Source of the DNA: Gemmatimonas phototrophica
Lineage (GTDB): Bacteria > Gemmatimonadota > Gemmatimonadetes > Gemmatimonadales > Gemmatimonadaceae
NCBI RefSeq assembly: GCF_000695095.2
Contig: NZ_CP011454.1
Coordinates: 3,348,001 to 3,412,000 of the forward strand
Reading direction: 5' to 3'
DNA: 64,000 bases
Under the pieces are notes generated by a model that was given only the letters and a program-made list of their open reading frames with translations, had not been told where the DNA came from and made no database searches. How positions within the stretch are numbered: position 1 is the first letter of the stretch; each line of letters starts with the position of its first letter. The position numbers and the translations under genes were made by a program. Below are positions 49,093 to 58,347 of this stretch, piece by piece.

Positions 49093-49243
49093 CAGTAAGG
49101 GTATACGGGGCGGCAAGGGACGGAACTGTTACCGAACACCGACCAGATGATGACGGTCTTGGGACGGGGCCGTCACGAGAGGTGCACACACTGTCACGGT
49201 CAGTGTTTCGACCTGTTGTGGTTGTCCCTCATCGATTCCCCCC

Positions 49244-51682
49244 ATGCGACCAGACTTTCAGCCGCACCGCGCCATTCTGATTGGCGCTACCTCCTCGCTG
49301 TTGCTCATGGCCACGACGTTGCAGGCGCAGAACGCCAAGCGCGACAGCGCCCAAAGCATGACCAAGGTGGTCGTGACAGGTGTAACGGGCCGCGGCAGCA
49401 GCCGCTCGGCCTCTGCCGTGGATTCGGGCACCCTGCGGCAAAGCGCCCCAGGCGTTAGCGCCCTTAAGGTGATCGAGCGCGTTCCGGGCGTAAACATGCA
49501 GTCGGCCGACGGATTGGGCATGTACGAATGGTCCAACCGCATCACCATGCGCGGCTTTCAATCGGCGCAGATTGGGCAGACCATGGACGGCGTGCCACTG
49601 GGCGACATGTCCTATGGCAATTGGAACGGATTGGGCGTTGGACGTGCCGTTGATGCCGCCAATCTCGAGTCGGCGGCCGTGACACAGGGCACGGGTGCGC
49701 TCGGCACGGCCTCGGCCAACAACCTTGGTGGTGTTGTGCAGTACGCGACCGGTGAACCCACGGGCAAGCCGCGGTTTCTCCTGCAGCAGATGGGCGGCCA
49801 GTATTCGGCGCGGCGCACCATGATGCGCTATGACATGGGGCTCAAGACCTTCGGTGGCAGCAACGGAGTGTCGGCGTTCGTGTCCCTCTCCCGCTTTGAC
49901 ACGGACAAATGGAAGGGGGGCGGCGATCGCTTCTCCAATTTCCCGGGCGAGAACAATCTGCTCTTCGGTCAGAATGGCTTCTTTGGCAATGCCGGCGAAA
50001 CCTGGCACGAGCAGCTCAATGTCAAAGCGAACGCCTTCATCGGCTCGAGCCGCTTCACGGCGTTCTACAACTACGCCAACCGGAAGGAAAGCGACTTCAT
50101 GGACCTGTCGCTCTCCGTCTTCAACAAGACGGCACCGGGTTCGTCGAACTTCGGTTTCGGCCCCATGTTCGACTACCTCACCAACTGGAGCCAGGCGAAA
50201 CAGTTTGCCGAAGCGAGCATTCCCACGTACACCCCGCTGACAGATGCCGCCTATTTCAGCTCGGCGCAGGGGGCCCGCATGGATCACCTGGCGTACCTCA
50301 AGGGTGAGTTCAAGCCGTGGACCAACGGACGCCTCGAGATCCAGCCGTATCTGCACTTGAACCGCGGCGGTGGTGATTGGCACGCGCCCAGCTACGGTGC
50401 GGCGTACAGTCCTGACCCGATCATGTTCCGGCAGACCCAGTACAATGCCAATCGTTCGGGCGTCATGGCCAAAGCGACAACGACCTTCAACGCCGGAAGC
50501 AGCGCCAATCAACTGGAAGTCGGCGGCTGGTACGAGATGAACGAATCCAGCAACCGCCGTCCACGCTGGCGCCTCAAGAACTACCAGCAGGGACCGGAAG
50601 TGGATTTCTCCAATGTCCTGCGTCTTGACTACGATCGCACGGCCGATGTCACCACGAGCATGGCCTACGTGCAGAACACCACGCGGCTGATGTCCGATCG
50701 TCTGTCCCTGACGTACGGCGCGAAGTACCTCCAGGTGGGCGCCGACTTCAAGAACAACGGCAATACGCCGGTGAACGGCAAGACGGCCCCCATTTTTGCC
50801 GATGCCGGGCGCCCATCGCTGACGATCGACATGGACGGCGCCCTGCTGCCGCAGATTGGTGCCATCTACAAGCTCGGTGAGCGCGATGAAGTGTTTGCCA
50901 ACTGGTCGGAGAACGTCAATCAGTTTCCGCTGAACCCGGCCGGGGGCGTATACAACACCGCCGTCACCACCTTCGAATTCTTCAAGTCGACGGCCAAGGC
51001 CGAGCGCGCGTCCACGCTGGAATTCGGCGCCCGGACCCGCCGCGGCAAGATGGAGGCGGGACTTACCGCCTATACGGTGGACTATCGCAACCGGTTGCTC
51101 GGCGTGGCGCTGTGCCCGCAGACGGTGACCTGTGCCTCCGGCTTCGGCAACGTGGGTTCGGTGAACACCATGGGGCTGGAAGCGGTCACCAACATCGAAC
51201 TTGGCCGTGGGTGGCGGGCGTTCGGTTCGGCAACGTACAACAGCTCCAAGTTTGCCGACGACTATCAGACCAACCCCACCGATCCGGCTAGCCGCGTGAA
51301 CACGAAGGACAAGTTCGTGCAGGACGCGCCGCAGCAGATGCTGAACGCGTCGCTCGCCTATGCCCGCAAGCAGTTTGGCATGTCGCTGGGGGGCCGCTTC
51401 GTCAGCGAGCGCTACTTCACCTATACCAACGATCTGGCGACGGCGGGTGACGGCAACGGAAAGGTCCCCAGCTATTTCGTGTCGGACCTCTCGGCGCGCT
51501 ACCGTTTCGGTCAGATCGGCGCGCTCAAGGCACTGGAAATGCAGCTGAACGTGAGCAACCTGCTGGACGAGCGGTACATTGCCACGATGGGCAGCGGCGG
51601 CTTCGTGGCGCGTGGCGACCTGCCCACGTTCCTCACCGGCGCGCCCCGTCAGCTCTTCCTCACCATCAGCACGACGTTCTAA
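49244..51682 (+). CDS. TonB-dependent outer-membrane receptor
   Basis: 812 residues: signal peptide (SSLLLMATTLQAQ), a plug domain (VVVTGVTGRGSSRSASAVDS, LKVIERVPGVNMQSADGLGM, MRGFQSAQIGQTMDGVPLGD, GTGALGTASANNLGGVVQYA) and a ~22-strand barrel ending in LFLTISTTF, a normal barrel terminus with final Phe. The barrel middle has LGERDEVFANWSENVNQFPL and the conserved late segment LNVSNLLDERYIATM. No N-terminal secretin-like signalling domain, so it is a transporter rather than a FecA-type signaller. Substrate unknown. The following metallohydrolase and S9 peptidase suggest uptake linked to degradation of phosphorus- or peptide-containing compounds. Confidence 0.95.
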   Translation: MRPDFQPHRAILIGATSSLLLMATTLQAQNAKRDSAQSMTKVVVTGVTGRGSSRSASAVDSGTLRQSAPGVSALKVIERVPGVNMQSADGLGMYEWSNRITMRGFQSAQIGQTMDGVPLGDMSYGNWNGLGVGRAVDAANLESAAVTQGTGALGTASANNLGGVVQYATGEPTGKPRFLLQQMGGQYSARRTMMRYDMGLKTFGGSNGVSAFVSLSRFDTDKWKGGGDRFSNFPGENNLLFGQNGFFGNAGETWHEQLNVKANAFIGSSRFTAFYNYANRKESDFMDLSLSVFNKTAPGSSNFGFGPMFDYLTNWSQAKQFAEASIPTYTPLTDAAYFSSAQGARMDHLAYLKGEFKPWTNGRLEIQPYLHLNRGGGDWHAPSYGAAYSPDPIMFRQTQYNANRSGVMAKATTTFNAGSSANQLEVGGWYEMNESSNRRPRWRLKNYQQGPEVDFSNVLRLDYDRTADVTTSMAYVQNTTRLMSDRLSLTYGAKYLQVGADFKNNGNTPVNGKTAPIFADAGRPSLTIDMDGALLPQIGAIYKLGERDEVFANWSENVNQFPLNPAGGVYNTAVTTFEFFKSTAKAERASTLEFGARTRRGKMEAGLTAYTVDYRNRLLGVALCPQTVTCASGFGNVGSVNTMGLEAVTNIELGRGWRAFGSATYNSSKFADDYQTNPTDPASRVNTKDKFVQDAPQQMLNASLAYARKQFGMSLGGRFVSERYFTYTNDLATAGDGNGKVPSYFVSDLSARYRFGQIGALKALEMQLNVSNLLDERYIATMGSGGFVARGDLPTFLTGAPRQLFLTISTTF

Positions 51683-51733
51683 GTTCTCCGGTCTCCCTGC
51701 CTGTTGTCGCCACGTCCACTTGCTCCGCAGCCC

Positions 51734-52783
51734 ATGTCCATGCGTCACACAGCTACTGCCCTCCTGAGTAGCGCGATTGCGCTGGTGAGCATCTCCGGAG
51801 ACGTGGCGGCACAAGGCAGCGCCCCGGCGCGCTTCGCGGTTCCTGCGGTGCCCACGAACGCGCAGTGGTTCAAGGGCAACACGCACACCCATACCACCAA
51901 TTCCGACGGCGACACGCCGCCGGAGGCCGTGGCTCGCTGGTACAAGAGCCACGGCTACCGGTTTCTGGTCCTCTCCGACCACAACGTCTTTACCAATCCG
52001 GCCACGTTGGCCTCGTTGATGGACTCGACGTTTCTCCTGGTCCCCGGTGAGGAGGTCACCACCTCATTCCAGAGCGCGTCGGTGCATGTGAATGCCCTTG
52101 AGATCTCGCGGCTCATTCCGGCGCCCAAGGGCGGGTCGCTGGTGGAGACGGTGCAGAACACCATCGACGCCATCCGGGCCGAGGGGGCGGTGCCGCACAT
52201 CAACCACCCGAACTTCCGGTGGAGCCTCGACACGGCGGTCCTCTGGCGCGTCAAGAACGACCGCCTGCTGGAGATCCACAATGGGCACCCCACGGTGCAC
52301 AACGAGGGTGGGGGCGAAACACCGGGCATGGAAGATGCCTGGGACGCCCTGCTCACGCGGGGGAAACGTCTGTATGGCATCGCAGTTGATGATGCGCATC
52401 ATTTTCAGGGCGAGTTTGCCCCGGAGCGTGCCAACCCGGGACGCGGGTGGGTGGTCGTCCAGGCCACGACCCTCAATGGGCGGGCGCTGGTGGAGGCGCT
52501 CGACGCCGGCCGCTTCTACGCCAGCAGTGGTCCGGTCCTCGAGGCCATCACCATCACGGAGTCTCAACTCAGCATTCGGATTACCCGTCAGGGGGACTTC
52601 AAGTACACGACGGAGTTTGTGGGGGCGAATGGGCGCGTGCTGGCGGTGAACAAATCGCTCACCCCGCAGTACACCCTGCAGGGCGACGAAATGTATGTCC
52701 GCGCCCGGGTTATTGACTCGGCCGGGCGGGTGGCGTGGGTCCAGCCGGTGTTCACCACCCGCTACGTGGAGCGCCAGCCGTAG
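51734..52783 (+). CDS. CehA/McbA-family metallohydrolase (PHP-like)
   Basis: 349 residues with a signal peptide (SISGDVAAQ). The PHP-type metal motifs are WFKGNTHTHTTNSDGDTPPE, FLVLSDHN, VPGEEVTT, IRAEGAVPHINHPNF and GIAVDDAHHF. CehA/McbA enzymes are predicted metal-dependent hydrolases linked to carbaryl and related ester breakdown. The C-terminal ~110 residues are a beta domain. Begins 51 bp after the TonB receptor stop on the same strand, so co-transcription is likely. Confidence 0.88.
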   Translation: MSMRHTATALLSSAIALVSISGDVAAQGSAPARFAVPAVPTNAQWFKGNTHTHTTNSDGDTPPEAVARWYKSHGYRFLVLSDHNVFTNPATLASLMDSTFLLVPGEEVTTSFQSASVHVNALEISRLIPAPKGGSLVETVQNTIDAIRAEGAVPHINHPNFRWSLDTAVLWRVKNDRLLEIHNGHPTVHNEGGGETPGMEDAWDALLTRGKRLYGIAVDDAHHFQGEFAPERANPGRGWVVVQATTLNGRALVEALDAGRFYASSGPVLEAITITESQLSIRITRQGDFKYTTEFVGANGRVLAVNKSLTPQYTLQGDEMYVRARVIDSAGRVAWVQPVFTTRYVERQP

Positions 52784-52831
52784 GGGCCCGGCGGGGCCCG
52801 TCTCAACGAGCCTCCCCGAGAAGTAGTATTT

Positions 52832-52856
52832 AGGGTGAATTCTCACCCTCCGGAGG
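52832..52856 (+). promoter_or_regulatory. Nested palindromes at the S9 peptidase translation start
   Basis: AGGGTGA-ATTC-TCACCCT is directly followed by CCTCCGGAGG, a perfect palindrome that contains the GGAGG ribosome-binding site eight bases before the ATG. The second dyad could hide the ribosome-binding site in the mRNA; the first may be an operator or a 5' hairpin. Confidence 0.4.
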
Positions 52857-52864
52857 CTCGCTGC

Positions 52865-55483
52865 ATGTCGTCCCACGTCCGTCGCCTCGCCAGCACGCTG
52901 TTCCTGCTTGGCGCGACAACGTCCCCCCTCGCTGCTCAAGCCGGCCCGCAGGGCGCCCAGCCTGATGAACAGCGTCCGGCGAAGGCCAACTGGTCTCTCG
53001 CCAACCGCTTCTCGGCTGCGTCACTGCGAAGCATCACGTACACGTTTGGTGTGCAGCCGCGGTTTCTCGGCAAATCAGACACCATGTACTACAACTGGCG
53101 TGACCGGAACGGGTCGCGCTTCGTAATGTACGTCCCGTCACCCAGCGGCGGCAGCAAGCGGCTGCTGTTCGACCCCAGCAAGCTGGCCGAACAGCTCACG
53201 CTCCTGAGCAAAAAGCCGTACGACGCGACCAATCTGCCGTTCCAGACCATCACCTTCCTCAAGAGCCACAAGGCGTTCCGCTTCACGGTGGACACCGTCC
53301 GCTACGAGTGGGCACTGGCCAACGAGACGCTCAAGTCGCTCGGTCGCGTGGTGCGCGGCGCCCTGCCCCCCGACGACGAAGAGCGTGACACCCAAGGTGG
53401 CGGTGGCGGTGGTGGCGGCGGGCAGTTTGGCGGCGGTGGCGGTCGCGAGTTCCGCAACTTCGCCCCCGACAGCACGGTGTTTGTCTTCGCCCGGGATCAC
53501 AACCTGTTTCTCGTGGACGTCAAGAAGGGCGACACCACGAAGATCAGCACCGATGGCGTAGAGGACTATTCCTTTGGCGCGCGCGACACGACGGAGAATC
53601 GTCGTCAGCTGAACGCCCTCAGCGGTGGCGGTGGACAGAACCAGGGCGACGAAGACGAACAAAACGACGCCAGCAGCCGCGACATGCGCGTGCGTCCCAA
53701 TGTGGTATGGTCACCGGACTCGCGCAGTTTCTCGTTCGTGCGCCGCGACCAGCGCAAGGTGAAGGACCTGTTCCTGGTGAACGTGCTGGCCAATCCACGC
53801 CCGGTACTGCTGCACTACAAGTACACCATGCCCGGCGAAGAAAATGTGACCCAGAGCGAGCTGTGGGTCTATCGGCGCGGTGAACCGGCCGTCAAGCAGA
53901 TCAACGTGCGCAAGTGGAAGGACCAGTCACTGCAGGATGTGCACTGGCCGATCAGCGGCGACAAGGTGCGCCTGGTCCGCCGCGATCGCCCGCAGCGCAC
54001 GGTGGATTTCATCGAAGTGGACCTCGCCAGTGGCGGCATCAAGTCGCTGCTGACCGACGCCATTGAGGGCGCGGCGCTCGAACCCAAGCCCATCCGCTAC
54101 CTCAAGAAGGGCGGTGATTTCCTCTGGTGGTCACAAAAGACCGGCTGGGGCATGTTCTACGTGTACGGCTTTGACGGTGGCGAGAAGCTGCCGCTCACGA
54201 CCGGCCAGTGGAATGTGAATTCCATTGTGAAGATCGACTCCACCACGCAGCAGGTGTGGATTTCCGGTCAGGGCCGCGAACCGGGTGAGCAGCTGTACCA
54301 GACGCACCTGTACCGCGTGAACGGCAACGGCTCAGGGATTACGCTCCTCGATGCCGGAAACGCCCATCACGCCCTCACGCTGGGCGAAAACGGTACGCCC
54401 AGCGTGGTGTCGCCGTCGGGCCGGTACGTGTACGACACTTACTCGCGTATGGATCAGCCGCCGGTATCGGTGGTGCGCGACGGACTGACGGGACGGGTAC
54501 TCACCAAGCTTGAGGAGATGGATCTCTCGAAGCTCAAGGAGATCGGGTTCCAAGTGGCCACACCGTTCTCGGTGAAGGCGGCCGATGGCATCACCGAGCT
54601 GTTCGGCAACATGTGGAAGCCATTCGACTTTGACAGCACCAAGAAGTATCCGGTCATCACCTACGTGTACCCCGGACCGCAAACCGAAGCGGTCACCACC
54701 GGGTTCAGTGTGCGCACGCCGCTCATGCAGCTGGCGCAGCTGGGGTTCATCGTGGTGGAAGTTGGCCATCGGGGCGGCTCGCCGCTGCGTTCGCTGGCGT
54801 ACCATCGCTATGGCTACGGCAACCTGCGGGACTACGCCTTGGCCGACAAGAAGTCGGCGCTGGAGCAGCTCGCGTCGCGGCATGCGTTCATGGATCTCGA
54901 CAAGGTGGGCATCTTCGGCCACTCCGGAGGCGGGTTCCTCACCGCGGCGGCCATGCTGCTCCCGCCGTACAACGAGTTCTTCAAGGTGGGGTGGTCGGAA
55001 TCGGGGAACCACGACAATAACATCTACAACCAGAACTGGAGCGAGTGGAACCACGGCGTGAAGGTGGTCGCCAAGAACGATACCGCACGCGGTGGGGCGA
55101 CACGCGGCGCGGCGACGACGCAGCGTCGTGGCGGTCCAGGTGCCGGCAACGGAGCCTCGCGCGAGGTCGTCCAGGATTCCACCAACTACGACAACGTGAA
55201 GTTCGAAATCCGGGTCCCCACCAACGATGAACTGGCCGGCAACCTCAAGGGCAATCTGGCGCTCATCACCGGTGACCTCGACAACAATGTGCACCCGGGT
55301 GGCACCGTGAAACTGGCCAGTGCGCTCATCAAGGCCAACAAGCGGTTCGATTTCTACGTGTATCCGGGCGAACCGCACGGCTATCGTGGTGCCGTGGGCA
55401 CGTACAACCAGCGCATGCTCATGGAGTACTTCGCCGAGCACCTGATGGGCGACTACTACCGCGGCAACGGCGAGATCAAGTAA
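52865..55483 (+). CDS. S9-family serine peptidase (DPP IV-type), exported
   Basis: 872 residues with a signal peptide (LGATTSPLAAQA). The N-terminal beta-propeller has many WSPDSRSF-type blades and a Gly-rich insertion (nine Gly near residue 180, a second around 258). The C-terminal hydrolase carries Ser in IFGHSGGGFLTAAAML near residue 686, Asp in ITGDLDNNVHPGGT and His in VYPGEPHGYRGAV, the Ser-Asp-His order of prolyl oligopeptidases. Start supported by GGAGG. Cleaves short peptides, often after Pro. A Gly/Arg/Ala-rich insertion (RGGATRGAATTQRRG) lies between the Ser and Asp segments, where the family normally has none. Confidence 0.94.
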   Translation: MSSHVRRLASTLFLLGATTSPLAAQAGPQGAQPDEQRPAKANWSLANRFSAASLRSITYTFGVQPRFLGKSDTMYYNWRDRNGSRFVMYVPSPSGGSKRLLFDPSKLAEQLTLLSKKPYDATNLPFQTITFLKSHKAFRFTVDTVRYEWALANETLKSLGRVVRGALPPDDEERDTQGGGGGGGGGQFGGGGGREFRNFAPDSTVFVFARDHNLFLVDVKKGDTTKISTDGVEDYSFGARDTTENRRQLNALSGGGGQNQGDEDEQNDASSRDMRVRPNVVWSPDSRSFSFVRRDQRKVKDLFLVNVLANPRPVLLHYKYTMPGEENVTQSELWVYRRGEPAVKQINVRKWKDQSLQDVHWPISGDKVRLVRRDRPQRTVDFIEVDLASGGIKSLLTDAIEGAALEPKPIRYLKKGGDFLWWSQKTGWGMFYVYGFDGGEKLPLTTGQWNVNSIVKIDSTTQQVWISGQGREPGEQLYQTHLYRVNGNGSGITLLDAGNAHHALTLGENGTPSVVSPSGRYVYDTYSRMDQPPVSVVRDGLTGRVLTKLEEMDLSKLKEIGFQVATPFSVKAADGITELFGNMWKPFDFDSTKKYPVITYVYPGPQTEAVTTGFSVRTPLMQLAQLGFIVVEVGHRGGSPLRSLAYHRYGYGNLRDYALADKKSALEQLASRHAFMDLDKVGIFGHSGGGFLTAAAMLLPPYNEFFKVGWSESGNHDNNIYNQNWSEWNHGVKVVAKNDTARGGATRGAATTQRRGGPGAGNGASREVVQDSTNYDNVKFEIRVPTNDELAGNLKGNLALITGDLDNNVHPGGTVKLASALIKANKRFDFYVYPGEPHGYRGAVGTYNQRMLMEYFAEHLMGDYYRGNGEIK

Positions 55484-55489
55484 GGGCAG

Positions 55490-55726
55490 CTGTCAGTGAA
55501 GACTGCCAGTTGCAATTGAGGACTGAGAGCTCAGACTGAAGACTGCCAGTTGAAACTGAAGACTGAGAACTCAGACTGACGACTGACAACTTGAACTGAC
55601 CACTGAGAACTCGTTGAGGCACACGAGTTGTCAGTGGTCAGTTTGAGTTTTCAGTGGTCAGTTGGAGTTGTCAGTCTTCAGTCTTGACTCTCAGTCTTCG
55701 GTCTGATTTCTCAGCCGTCAGTTTTT
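55490..55726. repeat. Large palindromic low-complexity repeat between convergent genes
   Basis: Degenerate units of ACTGAAGACTGAGAACTCAG fill the left half, and their reverse complement fills the right half. The centre is AACTCG (55608) / CGAGTT (55624); near it CTTGAACTGACCACTGAG matches the complement of the right arm almost base for base. The whole 237 bp can form one cruciform or RNA stem. Fills the gap between the S9 peptidase stop and the convergent next gene, so bidirectional transcription termination is plausible. Confidence 0.85.
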
Positions 55727-55733
55727 GAACGGG

Positions 55734-56408
55734 CTACTCCAGCACCGGCAAGGCCCGCAGTTCGCCGCCATTGACCTGCCGTCCCTCCCGGTGCGCAACG
55801 AATACCCCGACCGTGTCGGGCGACGTGCCATCCACAGCCATCTGCAACCCCGTGCACAGATAGCTGTTGCAAATCGCACTGCGCATCTCGCGCGGCAGCG
55901 TGCATCCGCGTTCGCCCTGATACACACATCCCGGATGCAGCGCATGCGTTGGCAGGTGCGCCAGATACGCCTGCACGATGGCCTCGTCGGTGTGCTCCGG
56001 ATGCGCAGCGGCGTAGTCGCGCAGAGTGCGTACGCGCAGAAAGGCGTGCTCCCGACCGTTGGTGCAACAATGCCCGCGACAGGCGCTGCACACGGCCACG
56101 ACAACCCGTGTCTGGTCGTGCGACAGCGGCGCCGGTTGCTCAATCAGCCCATCGTCCTGATCCGCGGTGGTCTGTCGCATGGTGGCGAGCAGTTCGCGAA
56201 TGCGCTGTGCCAGCATGGCATGGCGGTGAGCGGACGTTTCGTGGAGTGGCGCACGGCTCAACGGCACCAGCGCAATCGGCACCGTGGCGGTGGTGTGCGA
56301 TGGCATCGCGAGCGCCGCAACCGCCGTATCACGCGCATGGGCGACGTCGCGATACATGCTGTCGAGCAGGTCACGTGCAGCGCGATGGCCACTGGTTGGC
56401 TGGGACAT
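55734..56408 (-). CDS. Cysteine-cluster protein, YkgJ-like
   Basis: 224 residues. A helical N-terminal half without recognisable motif leads to a Cys cluster: VCSACRGHCCTNGREHAFLR, then HPGCVYQGERGCTLPREMRS and AICNSYLCTGLQMA. The CxxCxGxCC and GC.LP...R...C..YLC pattern is the one seen in YkgJ/UPF0153 zinc- or iron-chelating proteins. Metal or Fe-S ligation is inferred from spacing. The gene is minus-strand and its stop lies next to the palindromic repeat. Upstream is the cspA terminator, so it needs its own promoter. Confidence 0.78.
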   Translation of the reverse strand: MSQPTSGHRAARDLLDSMYRDVAHARDTAVAALAMPSHTTATVPIALVPLSRAPLHETSAHRHAMLAQRIRELLATMRQTTADQDDGLIEQPAPLSHDQTRVVVAVCSACRGHCCTNGREHAFLRVRTLRDYAAAHPEHTDEAIVQAYLAHLPTHALHPGCVYQGERGCTLPREMRSAICNSYLCTGLQMAVDGTSPDTVGVFVAHREGRQVNGGELRALPVLE

Positions 56409-56449
56409 GGCAACAATCTGCTACAAATCCGGTACGCCGCGTATCGCGC

Positions 56450-56494
56450 AATACAAAACAAGCGGGCCACCAGTCACAAGACTGGTGGCCCGCT
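56450..56494 (-). terminator. Intrinsic terminator of cspA
   Basis: Perfect 15-bp stem AGCGGGCCACCAGTC / GACTGGTGGCCCGCT with a 4-nt loop, followed on the minus strand by TGTTTTGTATT. Begins 22 bp after the cspA stop. Confidence 0.93.
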
Positions 56495-56515
56495 GTCAGT
56501 CAGCGAAGTCGCAGC

Positions 56516-56728
56516 TTAGCCGCGGATCTTCACGACCTGCTCGGCCGCGGGGCCCTTCTGGCCCTGCACGATGTCGAATTCGACACGCTCGCCCTCAGCC
56601 AACGTGCGGAAACCGCCGCCCTGAATGGCCGAGTGGTGAACGAAGCAATCCTTCGAGCCGTCGTCGGGCGTGATGAAACCAAAGCCCTTGGCGTCGTTGA
56701 ACCACTTCACCTTGCCGGTCGTACGCAT
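56516..56728 (-). CDS. cspA: Cold-shock protein (CspA family)
   Basis: A 70-residue single OB-fold RNA chaperone. RNP1 [11 protein letters not shown] and RNP2 DCFVHHSAI are both present; [11 protein letters not shown] starts the fold and [11 protein letters not shown] ends it. AGGAG lies eight bases before the ATG. Size and motifs match Csp proteins; whether it is cold-induced or constitutive cannot be told from the protein. The 362-bp upstream gap allows a long 5' leader of the kind that gives cspA mRNAs cold control. A strong terminator follows, so it is monocistronic. Confidence 0.97.
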   Translation of the reverse strand: MRTTGKVKWFNDAKGFGFITPDDGSKDCFVHHSAIQGGGFRTLAEGERVEFDIVQGQKGPAAEQVVKIRG

Positions 56729-56970
56729 GGCACTACTCCTGTGTGTTACTGGGTGTTCGGAGTCCGGCCCTGCCGTACGCACCGAGCACTCGTGTTGATT
56801 CGCGGACCGTTCCCCCGCGCGGGTTAGCAATCGTCGTGCAACGGCTGCCAAGCAATCGTCTCGTCGTGTACCGCCACGCAAAAGGGACCCGCGTGCAGCC
56901 AGGTCCCCGAAGTCGCCTGCTCCTGCGTTCCCGCGCCGTGGCGCGCCCACTGTGATCTGAGTGCTGCAAG

Positions 56971-56999
56971 ACGGTAACGCTGTCGGAACTACCCGTCAA
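56971..56999 (-). promoter_or_regulatory. Possible cspA promoter
   Basis: On the minus strand TTGACG, a 17-bp spacer and TACCGT resemble a housekeeping -35/-10 pair about 240 bp upstream of cspA, which would give a long untranslated leader. The -10 is poor. The rest of the 56729-57090 gap shows no gene; it also contains the region upstream of the plus-strand esterase. Confidence 0.3.
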
Positions 57000-57090
57000 T
57001 ACTGAATTCCTGAGACAGTAGTCACGCACTGGTCACACTCACGACACTGACGGCTGGACGCCGTGGAATGTCACCCACAGGTTCAAGTTC

Positions 57091-58104
57091 ATGACGCTTC
57101 CTTGCCTCTTTCGTCGCTTGCCTGCTTCCGCGAAGGGCTGCATTCCCCGAGTCCTCGTCGGCCTGCTGGTCGCGAGTGGCGGCGCAGCAGGGATCGCGGC
57201 GCCTCTCCCCGCACAGACGCCCGCCTCGGCGCCGCGCTTGCTGCGGGCTGGCGATGTCGACACCCTCCCGCTGCGCGACCTCGGACGGCGTATCGCCTAT
57301 GGCCCCGATTCGCTGCAGTTCGGTGAGCTGCGACTCCCCACCGCGCCAGACGAACCACGGGTGCCCATCGCCATCGTCCTGCATGGCGGCTGTTGGATTT
57401 CCTCGTTCGCCACCGTGCGCAACACGGCGCCGCTGGCCGACGCTCTGACCCGCCAAGGGATCGCGACCTGGAACGTCGAGTACCGCCGCAGCGACAGTCC
57501 GGGCGGCGGATGGCCCGGCACATTCCAGGATGCGGCAGCCGCTGCGGACTACGTGCGGGTCCTTGCCCGGCAGTTCCCCATCGACACGACACGTATCGTG
57601 CTGCTGGGCCATTCCGCCGGCGGACAGCTGGCGCTCTGGCTGGCTGGGAGGCACCGCCTCGCCGCAACTAGCCCGCTCGCTGGAGGCATGCCCCTGCCAG
57701 TACGGGGGGTCCTGTCGCTAGGCGGCGTGACGGACCTTGAAGAGTTCGCAAAAAGGCAGCCCAATGGCTGTGGCCGCGGTGTCTCGGCGCTCCTGGGTGC
57801 CCCACCGGATTCGGTACCCAGCCGGGTACGTGAGGCCTCCCCCATTCTGCGGGTACCGCTCGGCGTTCGCACGGCACATATCGCCGGAGAAGATGACCGC
57901 ATTGCCCCCGCCCCGGTGCAACAGGCCTATCGGCGTGCGGCTGAGACTGCCGGAGATTCCACCGCCGTCATCGTCTCTGTCCCCGGGGGGCATTTCGAAG
58001 TCATCGCCCCACACACCAACGCCGGACAGACGGTGGTCGGGCTCGCCTTGGCCGCGGTGGGACGAAGTCCGCGGCGGTCACCACCGGGTTCTTCCCCCCG
58101 GTAG
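57091..58104 (+). CDS. Exported alpha/beta hydrolase (carboxylesterase-like)
   Basis: 337 residues with a signal peptide (ASGGAAGIAAPLPAQ). Oxyanion motif VLHGGCWISSF, nucleophile Ser in LLGHSAGGQLALWLAGRH, Asp in AHIAGEDDRIAP and His in VSVPGGHFEVIAP complete the triad. The HGG motif and GHSAGG elbow match BD-FAE/hormone-sensitive-lipase-like esterases acting on small acyl esters. Secreted to the periplasm. Start ATG chosen for the signal peptide. No operon partner; divergent from cspA. Confidence 0.9.
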   Translation: MTLPCLFRRLPASAKGCIPRVLVGLLVASGGAAGIAAPLPAQTPASAPRLLRAGDVDTLPLRDLGRRIAYGPDSLQFGELRLPTAPDEPRVPIAIVLHGGCWISSFATVRNTAPLADALTRQGIATWNVEYRRSDSPGGGWPGTFQDAAAAADYVRVLARQFPIDTTRIVLLGHSAGGQLALWLAGRHRLAATSPLAGGMPLPVRGVLSLGGVTDLEEFAKRQPNGCGRGVSALLGAPPDSVPSRVREASPILRVPLGVRTAHIAGEDDRIAPAPVQQAYRRAAETAGDSTAVIVSVPGGHFEVIAPHTNAGQTVVGLALAAVGRSPRRSPPGSSPR

Positions 58105-58170
58105 CCTTTACAGCGCCCCGTTCCGGCGGCAACGTCCATGGTAGGTTTCCCAAACCAACCCGGAGTCACT

Positions 58171-58347
58171 ATGAAGGACAATCAGCTCAAGTCGCTGCTC
58201 AAGAAGACCCAGGCCAAGGCCGCGCAGGTCAAGAAGCCCACCAAGCAGGCGTATGACCCCACGCTGCAGGCCACGCGCAGTGCCGTCGAAGCCGATGACA
58301 GTGACGCGAAAGAAATCTTCAAAGAGATGAAGCGTCGCGAGTTTTGA
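58171..58347 (+). CDS. Small charged hypothetical protein coupled to a Ser/Thr kinase
   Basis: 58 residues, Lys-rich N-terminal half (LKSLLKKTQAKAAQVKKPTK) and acidic C-terminal half (VEADDSDAKEIFKEMKRREF), probably helical. GGAG precedes the ATG by six bases; an upstream in-frame start is less well supported. Its TGA overlaps the kinase TTG start (TTGA), so translation of the two is coupled. Function unknown; a substrate or regulator of the kinase is a reasonable guess only from position. Confidence 0.7.
   Translation: MKDNQLKSLLKKTQAKAAQVKKPTKQAYDPTLQATRSAVEADDSDAKEIFKEMKRREF

Noticed and set aside
49229-51982. 917-codon minus-strand frame antisense to the TonB-dependent receptor
   Set aside because: Basic, repetitive composition and no motif, while the plus strand shows a complete receptor with plug and barrel end.
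55490-55726. CRISPR array
   Set aside because: Repeat units are degenerate, contiguous and palindromic as a whole; no spacers and no cas genes.
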